Assembly (NCBI GenBank): GCA_027943335.1
Contig: BSBK01001113.1
Coordinates: 334,001-398,000, forward strand
Direction of reading: 5' to 3'
DNA length: 64,000 nt
Source of the DNA: Chamaecyparis obtusa
Lineage: Eukaryota; Streptophyta; Pinopsida; Cupressales; Cupressaceae
Under the pieces are notes generated by a model that had not been told where the DNA came from, made no database searches, and was given only the letters and a program-made list of their open reading frames with translations. Positions 27,001-38,279 of the stretch are shown here, piece after piece (the stretch's first letter is position 1; each line of letters begins with the position of its first letter). The translations under genes and the position numbers were made by a program.

Positions 27001-27353
27001 CCTGTGAAGTAGAATATAGAGCAGCGAAGGAAGCAGGAAAAGAAGTAGTTTGGCTTCGACATCTTTTATGTGAGCTTGGCTTTGAACAAAGTTTAGCTAC
27101 TACTTTGTATTGTGACAATCAAAGTGCTATACAAGTTGAAAGCAATCCTATTTTTCATGCTAAAACAAAGCACATTGAGATTGATGTTCATTATATCAGG
27201 GATCTTGTTCAAGATAATATTATTCATCTCCAATTTTGTCCAAGTGAAGACCAAGCAGTAGATATATTTACGAAGAGTATGCTTGAGGCCAAATTTCTGA
27301 AATTACAGGGTTTGTTAGGCATGATTGAGGTGAACATTAAGGGGGGATGGTAA
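24054..27353 (+). CDS. Copia Pol: protease, integrase, reverse transcriptase, RNase H
   Basis: A 1,099-residue open frame (open since 23862, inside Gag). Domains in order: aspartic protease with WILDSGASYHMTG (about residue 71); pre-integrase WHARLGHINYRKL with CEGCVLGKH; integrase core with NHSDLCE, RTDNGGEYC and PQQNGVVERMNRT, supplying D, D and E; RT with KARLVAKGFNQKEGVDYEET, FAPVIKMNTIRVIL, MDVKNAFLNGDL, SLYGLKQAPRAWN and YVDDLLI (the DD pair intact); RNase H with FTDSDWGGDIDDRKSTGG, SSCEVEYRA and YCDNQSAI. No stop or frameshift over 3.3 kb, which agrees with the low LTR divergence. The ATG used lies in the zinc knuckle, so natural expression would be as Gag-Pol; that source is broken here. 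Confidence 0.95.
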   Translation: MEKFCLKKKDNERHQYKPKQEKFKDGKKDRYSFVAISRKREDKTGKEVSVTPEVKSNVKGGYFASDSIKEWILDSGASYHMTGDRSLLTDFYEGKNSDQEITIGNKMKLSILGTGTVNVTNGSLKNVLLVEGLGVNLILVYKIVQAGYEFVVTIDQVTVRDRKDPNNIISISRVDHEESLFKFVGFADEEFKYSHSYIAQADYMSKLWHARLGHINYRKLQDMVRMDMVRGLTKISPSEGVCEGCVLGKHHRDPFDSGKAWRANHPLQLNHSDLCELGYPSLSGARYLLTFIDDYSRRVWVYFIERKSEVLEVFKKFKALVENQCGKRIKCLRTDNGGEYCNYAFESFCDACGIKVQRIVPYSPQQNGVVERMNRTLLEMARCMLHFKSLHNKFWGLVVSCAAYIVNRIPTKALTNITPEEAWSGRKPHIGYLKVFGCIAWTHIPDEKRKKLEPKSHKCLFMGYSEESKAYRLYDLTTKKVFVSRDVKFDEHSQLPTTSSYSTTTNASPILERSEDHIDEDEVCIANTNETTNAFDQPLSAGSDDEEDISPARQKIRSVEEIYRQGSKIQGMNGCALMAKALQINDPKSYEEARGKKEWEQAMKEEYNALMDNKTWELVPQPQGKNIIGCKWVYKTKFRSNGDIEKFKARLVAKGFNQKEGVDYEETFAPVIKMNTIRVILSLAASLGWHIHQMDVKNAFLNGDLYEEIYMDQPPGFIDQQHPNHVCRLKKSLYGLKQAPRAWNEKIDKYFQLHEFKKCKSDPNLYVKKVNNNILIVAVYVDDLLIDGPNIGLINDLKSNLKEAFYMSDLGELTYFLGLQISRLHDGLFISQTKYSLDLLEKFKMIDCKPAPTPFQSGVKLTKECTSKKVDPTLYRQLVGSLVYLTHSIPDLCFAVNMVSRFMKEPKESHWLAAKRILQYVRGTMYYGIYYSCKSPISLLGFTDSDWGGDIDDRKSTGGYVFQLGSNPITWSSKKQATTSLSSCEVEYRAAKEAGKEVVWLRHLLCELGFEQSLATTLYCDNQSAIQVESNPIFHAKTKHIEIDVHYIRDLVQDNIIHLQFCPSEDQAVDIFTKSMLEAKFLKLQGLLGMIEVNIKGGW

Positions 27354-27406
27354 TATAATGTTCCCCTCCCTTTTGTATTTTTCTTTGAATTCTTCTAGCC
27401 AATCTT

Positions 27407-27415
27407 AAGGGGGGA
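27407..27415 (+). promoter_or_regulatory. Polypurine tract of copia element
   Basis: AAGGGGGGA lies directly before the 3' LTR. A second identical tract occurs at 27339-27347, 68 bp upstream, at the end of pol. Confidence 0.9.
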
Positions 27416-27751
27416 TGTTAGGAAGATTAATATTGTCTAGAAGAATCTAGAGATTGGATTGTCTAGAGTCTTCAATAAGATCATTCCAGAATTTGGGTAG
27501 AACATTCTAAGATGTAGAATATTCTAGAAAAGGAGTTTCCAGATTTTGTATGCCCTCTATAAATATGTACTGTGTAGAAGCATATTGTGTATTGTTAGAA
27601 GGCATTTGAGAGCTCAGAAAGTTGTAGGCAAGCTGGATTAATATATTACTGTGTTTTTCATTTCATATCTCTGTTTTCTGCTCTATTTCTTTTGCCCTGT
27701 CTTAATACAGTTGTTATTACTGGTTATTTTTATTTTGGGCCTATTTTCACG
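27416..27751 (+). repeat. 3' LTR of copia element
   Basis: 336 bp, with eight differences from the 5' LTR. Its last two bases are CG instead of CA; the TCTTC target copy follows at once, which fixes the boundary. Confidence 0.93.
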
Positions 27752-28188
27752 TCTTCTAGGTTTTTTCTTGATAATACTTATCTTTTTATTCTTGACGGGG
27801 AATGGCCCCTATTTTTCATGTTGGAAACGTAAGATAGGAGGAAAAATTTAGAGTGTGCACGTGCTCTTCGCAACTAAACCAAGAACACCAGGTTATCTTC
27901 TTCCTATTTATTTTGGGTGGAATGTTGAACAATTTTAGCTCTGATGTGCTTGTTAAAAACTTTCTATTCCTTCTAAAGCTATGAGTATTGTAGATATGTC
28001 TGTGTTAAAATGATTGTTTTCCTCATATTAAAATTTATATTATTTTGAGATTACGACTGCTAGTATTTTAAAGACCAGAGGATTGTTTTTCTTTTCTGTA
28101 TTAAATCCTATTCCTTTTATACTTCATCCTTACCAAATTTCTAAATAATAAAAATGAGATTACATCTTAAGCGGGTGAGCTAATCATC

Positions 28189-28755
28189 TCACCTAGTTTC
28201 TTCCATAGGCTCATCGTCGTCTATTTCTTCAATTCTCATTTTCTTGACAGCCTGAGATGCATTAGATTTGACTGCATTAGTAGGAATTTCTATTAAGATA
28301 TCTAATTTTAATCCAGTGACTAGATTTACTAGTCCTCCATTTCTCTCCACACGGTAGGATAACCCTGACTTCCCAGGCATTGCATCTATGAATACAGTAC
28401 AGTTTTCATCAATTTCTCCACTGATGAGCATTTGAGACAAATGAGTCAACTTTCTTTTCCAGACAACATCTCAAGGGTCTAGCACCATAGATAGGATTGT
28501 AGGCTTCTTCAAGGACAAGGTCTAAAGCTGCATCAGTGACTCCCAAAGCAACTTCTCTCTCTGCAAGCCTTACTGCTACATCTCTCATCTGCAATCTGGA
28601 AACTTTCCTCAGGTCCTTGTTTTTAAGAGGATCAAAAACAACTATTTCATCAAGTCTATTTAATAGCTCTGGCCTAAAGTGTTTTCTCACTTCTTGCAAT
28701 ATTCTCTCTTAGGCAACTTCCACGGATGTGCATCCAGAGAGTCCTGCAAGCAAAG
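28189..28755 (-). pseudogene. HSP101/ClpB C-terminal pseudogene
   Basis: HSP101 is the AAA+ disaggregase that resolves heat-aggregated proteins in the cytosol. The minus strand reads LAGLSGCTSVEVA, then a TAA (28709-28711), ERILQEVRKHFRPELLNRLD, EIVVFDPLKNKDLRK, LQMRDVAVRLAEREVALGVT and NPIYGARPLRCCLEKKV. After one extra base (about 28447) it continues THLSQMLISGEIDEN to the acidic end AVKKMRIEEIDDDEPMEETR and a stop at 28189. This covers the C-terminal AAA small domain and tail only, about 185 residues of a protein of about 900. With a stop and a frameshift it is dead. The upstream edge looks like a splice acceptor (tttgcttgcag), so it may be one exon of a lost gene. Confidence 0.9.
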
Positions 28756-31061
28756 TGTTGAATGCAGATACATGTGCCTAAAAAAAGTATCGAATTGGGT
28801 TGCTTTGGATTCTCTGTAGCTTTAGGATTTCTGCACTATTCGCTCTGTACATTTTTGAATATTTGGGAAAACAAGAAAACTCACCCCATTACCAAGATGA
28901 TGAGATTAGACATATATTTGTCCTATTATATGATTAATTTTAGCACATCTGCAATTGGGTTTTGATGGATATGGATTAGTTCAGAGATGAACCAGTAGAA
29001 AAGCTTCTGCAGTGAATGTTTTTTTTAACATATAGATGTGTGTGAGGTGGGCAGGTGTCCTCGCCATCCCTTCTCTATCATTTCTACAGTGGGATAATTT
29101 GTCATTACCCAAAATGTCAAATCTTAGTTCCATTACAAATAATGAGCAGTATATAAAAGTTACTGTAGATTGAAAACTTGTCTGAGACGTGGCATGCAAT
29201 ATGAATCTGGATAATGTAGTAGTGTTTAGATGCTTATCTTTTAGGACTAGGTGGTGAAGCCAAGGTGTGAAAAGCACCAAAAAATGTCCCTCCATGCATG
29301 GGGATTGGAGATTTAGATCATACTTTCCTTGGATTGACTTCACTTCAATGTTATTGTCACATTTCAAAATGCATTTAGGATTCCCTCGACATCTTTGTTT
29401 AGGGTTTTTTTCTTCCCAATAAGAAGATTTTGTACAAATTTTAAAAGAATTTTATATCATTGTTCGCTAGTTTGCCTTGTAAAACCATCAAATAGAAAAT
29501 GAAATATCCCACAAATGAGTAGCAATGCCACAACATTTCAACCAAATTGAAATCTAAGTCATGGAGCCAACTGTGTTAATATTGGATATTACCATTGTCA
29601 ATCAACATCGTGTGTCTTTAATATAAAAGAAGGGTTATCAACACCATTGGATGATGATGGTGGGTGCTTGTGCTATAAGGCTACTATTAACTATAATTTG
29701 CTTCTAATACTTGTTTATCCATTATAGTAATGTCATTAACCGATGGTCTTTCTTTTGGATTAGCAAGGAATGTGCTTGCCAAATAAATGTGTGATTCTTT
29801 GGCTTTATTTTGTATGTATTTAGGACATAGTCATACTAGATGCTTTATGAGTTTTGATAATTCTCTGACATAGGAAATTAACTGCATAGTTGTACTTCTT
29901 GAGATAACCACTGACTATCCTAAATGAGTGGAATTTGAGAGTTGAAATGTTTTATATTATTGGTAAATGATGTTGATTAATCCTTTGATGCATAATGACA
30001 CTTCAACATTATGATGTTTTTGACAGTACTTGATGTAAACATTGATGATTTGCACAATTCCATTACTTTAGTCAGTTTTACTTTGTTAGACTACCTCTAG
30101 CTGGGCTGGGTGTCCTTCATGTCAAGAAGGATTCTGGGGAAGTGTTACTGCTTCATGGTAGGGTGGAAATGCACTCCCACAATATTCTCGCACTCTTGTT
30201 TTCGTGTGTAGTAGGTTTCTGGAGCTCCTGTTAGGAAGGTCTTTTTTCATAGCATGTTATGGTTCTTTATATCGATCATTAGTCTATTGTATTTAGATTT
30301 TCTCTCTCATGATAGTCAATCGATGACTCTTGTATTTTTATTCGACAAGTTAGTCGAATTTAGTTAATATCTTTTATATTTTATGACATGTGATGTATTG
30401 GGGTGTTTTTGATAGTTGGCTCTTCTTTATTATGGACTCATGTGTCACATAATCTGTTTGACAGTTTTTGGGTCGAAACTTATTTTCTTTCTTTGAATTT
30501 AAGGAAAATCATTTATTTTTGTCGTCTTGTACATTCAACATTTGACTTAGTTGATTGACTCTTTTGTCTTGTGGACATTTCCGATGTGGCACAAGTTGTC
30601 GAGAGTTCATTCTTTACAAGCCAGGACATGGTAAAGCTGTGACTGCCTAAATATGGTTTATTTAGGCATTAATGCTCTTTTAACTTACTGCAAAACCAAG
30701 AGCATAAATAGAATTCAATCTCGATTACTGTAATAAAATACATTGAGAAAATGAATTATGATAATGCACGATGAGAATGATGAATGGAAAAGTAGATGAA
30801 TTTGTTTAGATACAGTCAAAGTTCATAAAATAAGCAAGGATTTATTAAAAATCCTTACCTTCCACTCAGGGGCGATGTGCCAGCCATGCTTTTTCAGAGT
30901 CCCTTTTCTTAGCAGCAACAACATAACACTAACTACACCCAAAAAAATGTCATTAATTGTAACCCTTTCTACATTGAAATAAAAATATTAAATTTGAAAT
31001 AAAAATTATATTCAAATCTAGTATAACATTTTGGAGCATATGATCTCAAAATTGCAACATA
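28756..31061. other. Stretch without recognised genes
   Basis: Both strands carry only short frames. A 128-residue minus-strand frame at 28981-29367 has no motif and normal chance length. No LTR pairs, RNA genes or repeats were recognised. Confidence 0.5.
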
Positions 31062-34032
31062 AAATAAAGACTGACGAGACCCCATATACTATGTCTCTAG
31101 CACATTCATTACAATTCAAATATAAATCCTAAAGGGTGAACTTTTTAATTTTTTTTATGAAATTTCTAGACGAGTTTGAATATAACCTAGAAAGCGACAG
31201 TTAGAATGCAAAATTCCTCCAACGGCACTGCTGAAAGCAATAGAGGGTTAACAGTTATTGTATCAAAAAAAAAAGGTTTGCATTAACAGAGAAAAACATG
31301 ATACAAAAATATATCCCTCACCTTTTGTGATTGCTACAACGCTCGCTTTCCTTAGCATCAGGCCTCTTCAATTACGTCTGTAACAATGAATGTGGGAAAA
31401 TGCAATGTAAATATGGACTGGGGCCACTTCGACATACCCAACTCCACAACCCCACAACACACTAAAAAATAGAATAGATTTTATCAAGAAAAAATAATAA
31501 ACATAATACACTAAATGATTACTAAATTAAATTTTATCATGCTTTTATATAGAATTTAAAATAAAATAAAATATAATTTATTTATTTAAACTTTTTTAAA
31601 AACAAAAACATTGTTTATGCTACTTAAAATTTCTTCAACGCATTACAAATAGGTATCACTTTTCGAATTTTTCGCCATCAAACATCAACACCCACAAATT
31701 CAATATTACAATTTATAATTCAAAATTGAGTACATTACTAAGAATTAGTAATCATATTCTAAAATTTTGTACATATTTCTCAATCATAGAAAAATCCTAA
31801 ACGTTACACAATCCATACGATTTACTTTTTTCTATTCTCCATACGATTTACATATTAAAACTTAACAAAATAAACAAATATTCAACCACATATATATAAG
31901 TAAAAAAAAAGGAAATTCACATATATTCGACAGACAAATTGCATACCAAATTGCTTTCTTATATTAAACGATTCGGCCTTGATTAACCCAATCAACGACC
32001 GTCTAGCATGTCATACGCATGCAAGACAATTGAACGCATCTGAATCATCGGCACCGTTTCAAAAAAACATGAAATTGAAAAAGTTTTGCAGTGTGAATGC
32101 GACTGCAAAGGTATTAATAAACTCACGAATAACCAGAGTTAGGTTTGCGGTTTACGCGACATGTCTTCTTTTCAAACATTGCAAACCATTCGGTGCTCGA
32201 CTGTGCAACAACTATCCATGCTATCACTATTGTGGTGTCTGTCATGTCTGACATCTGTAACCCTTCTTGGCCGTTGTGTACATCCTGCAGTGTGGCTGTC
32301 GTAAGTCAGATGGTATGGACCCAATCCCACTACCAAGTTGAATTAAAAATAGTGTGTGCGGTTTGAAAGCATGATACTGTTTATGTCTCTCACAGCCGCA
32401 ATGCTTTTTCTAGCCGCCTTGATCATTGCCAATCCACTCATTGTTGCAAAGAAGCATCCATACCCTCTCATATATGCCATTTTTCTTAGGAAACATTTTT
32501 AGAGAATGGAGTAGCTTCTACATAAACCCTCACTTAGGGGATATCTTCCTGCCCATTGCGATAAAAACCTAATGTTTCAAATCTTAGGATATCCCTCCCT
32601 TGCTTCGAAAATTGTTTTCTTATGCTATTTTAAAATTAATGTTATTTTGGGAGAAGAATGTTGTAACGTCGGATCTTGAGCGAAATACGACAACTAAGAT
32701 GAATGCAGATGCGTACGTAGAGATACGGGCATAGTGGAAAATTGTCAATGATGAATAAGACATGGATCACCAGATTAATAGTGGTCTCTTTAAATGAGGC
32801 ATTATTAATTAAATTATAAAACTTTAATATTATATTATATACTAAATATAAATAAGTAATTTTTAAATATTATATGAATGCTATATATTTTAATAAATTA
32901 ATATCCCTCTAAGTGCAACTTAATGGGTAGTTGGGTGAGTGGAGTATGGGAGAATTCCATCAGTGTCTTATATACTAATTTCTTAAATATGGTTTTCTTC
33001 ATATAATTAGTAGGGTGACCTAGATATTGAATAAAATGGTGAAAATAGAGAAAGGAAATAGAAATCTAAACAATTCAAGGAACAATAAGGCTTGGAACTT
33101 CAAATTTATAAATAGAAAACTTCTTTTGAATTCTATTATAATATTAAGATTAAAAAAAAATAAAGTTAAGTCTAGCCCTCTAAGACACTCTTAAGTCATT
33201 GCATACATTTGGTCATTTGTCCTAACTTCAAATGCATTCTTTCAAGGCCTTAAAAATTTCAAGAGTAGTCTTGTAAGAAACATGAATGCCACTTAATTCA
33301 ACCAAGGAGAAGTGAATAGAATAGGTGTAATGGAATAAAAGAGAAGTTTATATTTCACAAGTAGTAAAATAGGACATGTGTGCAAGCTACATCACTAGCT
33401 TGGTGGTTGATTTCTTATGCAAATTTTATAGTTCGAGGTGAATACTTTCCTTGGAAAAGCTTTGGCACTCCATGGAGCTTATGACATAAAATTTAGATTT
33501 GGATTGGTTGGAAATTGTTACTTAGAGGGATTCAACTCCTCATTTGTAAAATGTTTTGGTCTTATTCTTAAACTATGAATAGAATTGTGTTATTGAATTT
33601 AAATCTAACACAAAAAAAAAATATTAATGATCCAAATCGTCCGCACAGTTTGAAAAAACTAGATTTCGTAAACTTTAATAAGTCTGAATGCAACTATATA
33701 GCTATTTATTTAACCCGCACTCAACCGGGGTTACTTCTGTAGTTTACATTATGCATCACTGACGAATTTGTCAGAAGTGACAGGCACTGATGAATTCTTC
33801 AGAAGTGATTGTGCAGACACCTTGGGGAGAACCAAGAATGCCAGGGCAAATACGTGCGGGTGCCATCAGGTTTGAATTCATAGCGAATGTTTGATGCACG
33901 CTTTACATCTTGTTTGGATCTTAGGATTTTCTTTTGGAAGACCTAACAGACATTTCTAAGCTTAAGTTACAGGCATCCACAGAATCATCAGAAAGAGTAT
34001 TTCTTCGACCATCCATGTACAGAAAACTAAGT

Positions 34033-35161
34033 GTCATATGCTAGGGTTGTGAAGCATGTGAGACCAGGTATGAAATTGTTCTTGTCTAAATATGAATGAA
34101 GACAAATGTAAGGGGTTTTTGAGGTGACAAGCAATGGAGCAATGAACATTGACTGCAATGCATTCAAGCAAACTGGAAGATCATATCCAGCACATGTTTG
34201 CAATAAAATTTGTTTGATTTTTTTCAGCCTATTTAGCCACCGTATGCTTCGGCTGTCCTAGGTATAGTTACTCTATACATTGTGAGGAGTGTGTTTGGAG
34301 TTAAGAGGCAATATCCAATTTTATTCATATCTTGATGGTACTGCTTGATTTGACATTTTTCCAGGTTCGCTTTAGGAGTTTTGGGGAATGTTATCCCCTT
34401 TCAGAAGAAGATTTCAAGGATGCAATTATTGAAAACTATCACTCCACAAAAGAGTTTGAGTTTGATTTGTCATAGAACCAGGGGATTATGATATTCATCA
34501 GATTGAAACAACACCACTCATGACTCTCTGTTGTGATTTTTATACATTCAAGGAGCATTATCTTGTGTCATTTCTTGATGTAGGTATTTAAACTCCTCGA
34601 GTTACTTGCATCACAGAAAATTGAGCCACAAGTTCATGAAGTTCATGACTATTTTGAAAATACTCAGGACCTTGCTAGGTTAGATCTTGAATACGAAACT
34701 GCCAGCCTGCTTGAAGAAGTTGGTAGGAGCCTTTTTGCTAAAGAACTACTTTATAAAAATCTTCCATTAATAAGAGATGATTGTCATGTTGGAAAGACCA
34801 TATATGGAGCTTCAGATGCAGAACCTATGCTGATATCCAAGAGGGAATGTGTTCACAAGGATTTACAATCCAGAGGAGATTGTCTTACTGGATAGAATAT
34901 ATGCGAGGGAGATTTTCAAGCTTTGGAGAATATGTATGATACTTCAGATAGAAAGGAAAGATCTACGTTGTATCCCTTGCGAGGGTCTACCTATACTTGT
35001 AAGCATGACCAATTAAGTTCTAACTTCCAGCCATTTTATGTAAGGTATCCAAATATTAAAGAAAATATAAAGAATGCATTTATTGTGAGAGAAATTCTCA
35101 TTAATGAAACAAATCAAAATTCCAGTGGTGAAAATTATGAAAATAATACCAGGGAAGTTAT
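34033..35161 (+). pseudogene. DCD-domain protein pseudogene, copy 2
   Basis: Same exon blocks as at 4379: a first block with DCD residues, exon 2 from 34365, exon 3 from 34584 (VFKLLELLASQKIEPQVHE). It carries its own lesions. The codon before donor 1 reads CAT instead of TAG. Exon 2 has a TAG (about 34472), and its donor is GG instead of GT. Exon 3 has a TAG after GDCLTG (34893). At 35161 it is cut, and an EXO70 fragment follows in frame. Because the lesions differ from copy 1, most decay came after the duplication. Confidence 0.8.
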
Positions 35162-35405
35162 GCTGTGCGAGAGGGTGAAGAGGATGCTAGCAGAATTTGA
35201 GAAGGCGCTTGAGAAAGAGAATTCCAAAACCGAAATTGCATGCGGCGCTCTTCATCCTCTCACCAGATACGTCATGAATTTTCTCTCTTTTCTGTCTGAT
35301 TTCAGGGAAACTTTGATAAATATATTGATATATGCGGGGTATGTAAGGAAAACGGACTCCATAGAATTCCAATCTGCAATTGGGAATTGCAGTCTAGGAG
35401 TGTGA
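34923..35405 (+). pseudogene. Chimeric DCD/EXO70 open frame made by a deletion
   Basis: 160 residues open from ATG 34923. Residues 1-79 are the DCD exon-3 frame (ending SGENYENNTREV) and residues 81-160 are EXO70-like (LCERVKRMLAEFEKALEKEN, GALHPLTRYVMNFLSFLSDF). The junction at 35161/35162 corresponds to loss of copy-1 bases 5507-7048, with no microhomology that I can see. The frame is kept through the join. There is no evidence of expression; its upstream exons are broken, so it is most likely an accident. Confidence 0.75.
35162..35405 (+). pseudogene. EXO70 fragment, copy 2
   Basis: Shorter than the copy-1 fragment because the part containing ETLTDLIPELEA is deleted. It keeps the H-P-L-T-R-Y-V-M-N block and ends at a TGA after GNCSLGV. 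The Leu in HPLTRY is closer to family consensus than the Val of copy 1. Confidence 0.75.
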
Positions 35406-35543
35406 ATCCCGCTAAGCCCGCAGAGAGTCTCATCGAATTTCGGAGGGAATAGTGCGATTTCCGAATAAATCAAATAAATAATTTATTTCAGATTTAGTAG
35501 CCATGAACAACTAAATCCAAAATAACATTGTGATGTAGATGAA

Positions 35544-35929
35544 GATCAACATTAAAGCTTCTGCACCCATTACGACCAAGGTTTAACAAGAATCACTCAC
35601 CACCCTAATAATTTAAGGAAAAAAAGGGACTTTTCAGGCAATAAAATAAAATTTTCTCATTACTTATCAAAGTTTAGAGATAGCAAGGGATATTCAACTT
35701 ATTTTAATGTACAAAATCTCCCAACATTCAATTTGATCGACATTAAAGCTTCTGCACCCATTACGACCAAGGTTTAACACGAATCACTCACCACCCTAAT
35801 AATTTAACAAAAGAAAAGGGACTTTTCAGGCAGTAAAATAAAAATTTCTCATTACTTATCAAAGTTTAGGGACAGCAGGAGATATTAAACTTATTTTAAT
35901 GTACAGAATCTCCCAACATTCAATTTGAA
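35544..35929. repeat. 191-bp tandem pair, copy 2
   Basis: gatcaacattaaagcttctg at 35544 and its second unit at 35735, period 191 as in copy 1. The source of the inverted part (copy-1 6600-6690) is deleted here, so only the inverted copies remain. Confidence 0.85.
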
Positions 35930-36064
35930 AATAAAAAGGGATATCCCAGTCAAATTTTATCTCCATGTACATATAAGTTGGATGTTATAAACATATATTG
36001 TGATTTGGGAATGGAAAACAGAAGACTTATATCACATATAGAAGATGAACGCTAAAAATACATC

Positions 36065-36780
36065 ATGTGTATGTTACAACTTTGTTATCCACAGGCGCGC
36101 ACAGCCTTGTTTGTCGTCGCCACTTCCCATTCAATCTGCGGGAGAGGCATTACTGGGGTACGCATCAAGTGCACGCTCAACAACGGAAAATCAAAATTGA
36201 GCTCCATAAAAAGAGCTGACGATACTCATTCCTTAACTCCAAATTTAACCGCGCCCAAATTTAATGGATTTTATCTGAATTGCGAAATCTGATGGTGAAT
36301 CTTTTAAAGTCTATTTCGGAAGTTTATCAGAATTTGCAATGTCTCACTGCAAACTCCGATGGTGAATCTTTTAAAGTCTATTTCCAGAGTTTATCAGAAT
36401 TTGCAGTGTCTCACTGCAAAATCCGATGGTGAATCTTTTAAAGTCTATTTATTGAGTTTATAAGAATTTGCAGTGTCTCACTGCGAAATCTGATGGTGAA
36501 TCTTTTAAAGTCTATTTCCTTGTTTACTATTTAGACAAGCTGTCATTTGTAAGGGTGTTCAATGTGGCGGCAATGATAGTCTCTACAGAGGAATGCCATG
36601 TTCTTCAGAACAAATTAAAGGGCCATTTATTGAACTGGCCTCGAATTCAGAACATCGCTAGAGTTCCAGGCGATGACATAGAACCGCATTTGAAAGATCT
36701 TTTTAGTGCTAAAGATGAGGAGATTGTAGGAGTTGCAAAAGAAAATTAAAGTGAAAATGTTGCCGATCCCGACCTTGTGT
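36065..36780 (+). pseudogene. Decayed reading frame of unknown origin, copy 2
   Basis: Counterpart of 7933-8596. The segment from the last 67-bp repeat unit to 36749 is open for 93 residues (NIARVPGDDIEPHLKDLFSA without the stop seen in copy 1) and ends at a TAA after AKEN, where copy 1 has GAA. Family unknown. Confidence 0.35.
36270..36527. repeat. 67-bp tandem repeat, four units in copy 2
   Basis: Units repeat gtgaatcttttaaagtctat; the first is shortened (tttatctgaattgcgaaatc). Copy 1 has three units. Confidence 0.9.
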
Positions 36781-37947
36781 AGAGGGCACGAATTGCGCAA
36801 AAGTTTCTCTGTATTTTTTCTAGAGTTTTTAGTTTTTCTCTATATTTTTTCCTGAGTTTCTCTGTATTGTGGATAGCTTGCATTGTGGCGGGGCAGGTGT
36901 TCTTGCCTAGACTTGCAAGTTTAGAGACTCCGTGTCTGGTTTTAGTTTTTATATTTTACAAACATGATTTAGAATAAATAATTAGATATAAAAGTTTAAT
37001 TAATATTATAAAACATATATTTATGAATAATTACTTTTTAATATTTTTAAAATATTTGTATTTCTTTTAAATTATGATGTATAACAAATACTATATATAA
37101 AAAATAAATTATATATTCAAATTTTTACTTCCAATAGATAGCATTTATATTTATATTATACATTAGAATAGATGTAATATATAAATAGTTTTTGGTTTCA
37201 TCTACACAAAATCTCTATTTAATATTAACATTAAAGTGTTTACAAATGATTCCATATACATGGATTCGAAGGGCTACTCATTATTTCATCTATTATTATC
37301 CCTTACACCCATCTCAAGTCTTTTTTTTTCTCTTATTTAAAACTTTGTAGACATTTATAATGTCAATAACATTAAACATAGATTACATTATATGTATTTT
37401 AATGTATATTCATTAAAAAAAATTACATTAATTATTTAATAGTTTAAAATAAATTTATAATTATTTTAGTATTCTAAAAAAATTGACATCCTATAATTAA
37501 TAATTATACTTAGTTTTTCATTTATGTAGGGGAAATGACTTAGTGGCTGGACAACAAAAAAGATTAACCCAAGGTAAATTCAACCAAATAAATATCATGT
37601 ATAGAGAATAAAATAAACATAGAGAACAAACATTGACAACAAAAATATATAAATATAATTAAAAATATTATAAAACATATATATACTAATTTAAAATATT
37701 TAAAATAAAATAAATGTCAACATTATATTGACCTCTCATCTATGTATTCAAAAATAGCTTGACAAAATGCCTAAAAAAAATCAACAATCAATTTATGCAA
37801 AGTTGGATAAATTAGCTTTAGATCAAAGACACTACAATATATGTATATGTAACATTCAGTTACAATAAATTGATGCAAAGTTGGATAAAGTGGCTTTAGG
37901 TGTATGTCAATGTACTGAAAAGTAGAAAGATGATGTATTGAAGGAAG

Positions 37948-38163
<216 letters not shown>

Positions 38164-38279
38164 TAATATTTCTAATAATTTATTAAGATTATATTTATTT
38201 TATGTACTTTTTTACATTAGTAATATGTTATATATTCTAATAATTTGTACAAATTAAATTTATATTTATTTGTAGTTAC

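Larger units (their letters stand above)
22792..27756 (+). mobile_element. Full-length Ty1/copia retrotransposon, recent insertion
   Basis: It comprises two 336-bp LTRs, an iMet-type primer site, gag, pol and a polypurine tract, flanked by TCTTC on both sides (22792-22796 and 27752-27756). The LTRs differ at 8 of 336 positions by my count (about 2.4%), so the insertion is younger than the copia at 39.7 kb. Domain order protease, integrase, RT, RNase H is that of Ty1/copia. Gag is broken but pol is open over its whole length. Confidence 0.95.
31062..37567 (+). repeat. Segmental duplication, copy 2 (short form, 6.5 kb)
   Basis: Direct-orientation partner of 542-9384, with the left edge at aaataaagactgacgagacc and the right edge at ggctggacaacaaaaaagat. 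Relative to copy 1 it lacks about 611 bp (junction near 31434, with 3-4 bp of shared sequence), the (AT)n tract, and 1,542 bp at the 35161/35162 junction; it has one more 67-bp repeat unit. These account for nearly all of the 2.3-kb length difference. 31062-34030 has no recognised gene. Confidence 0.9.
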
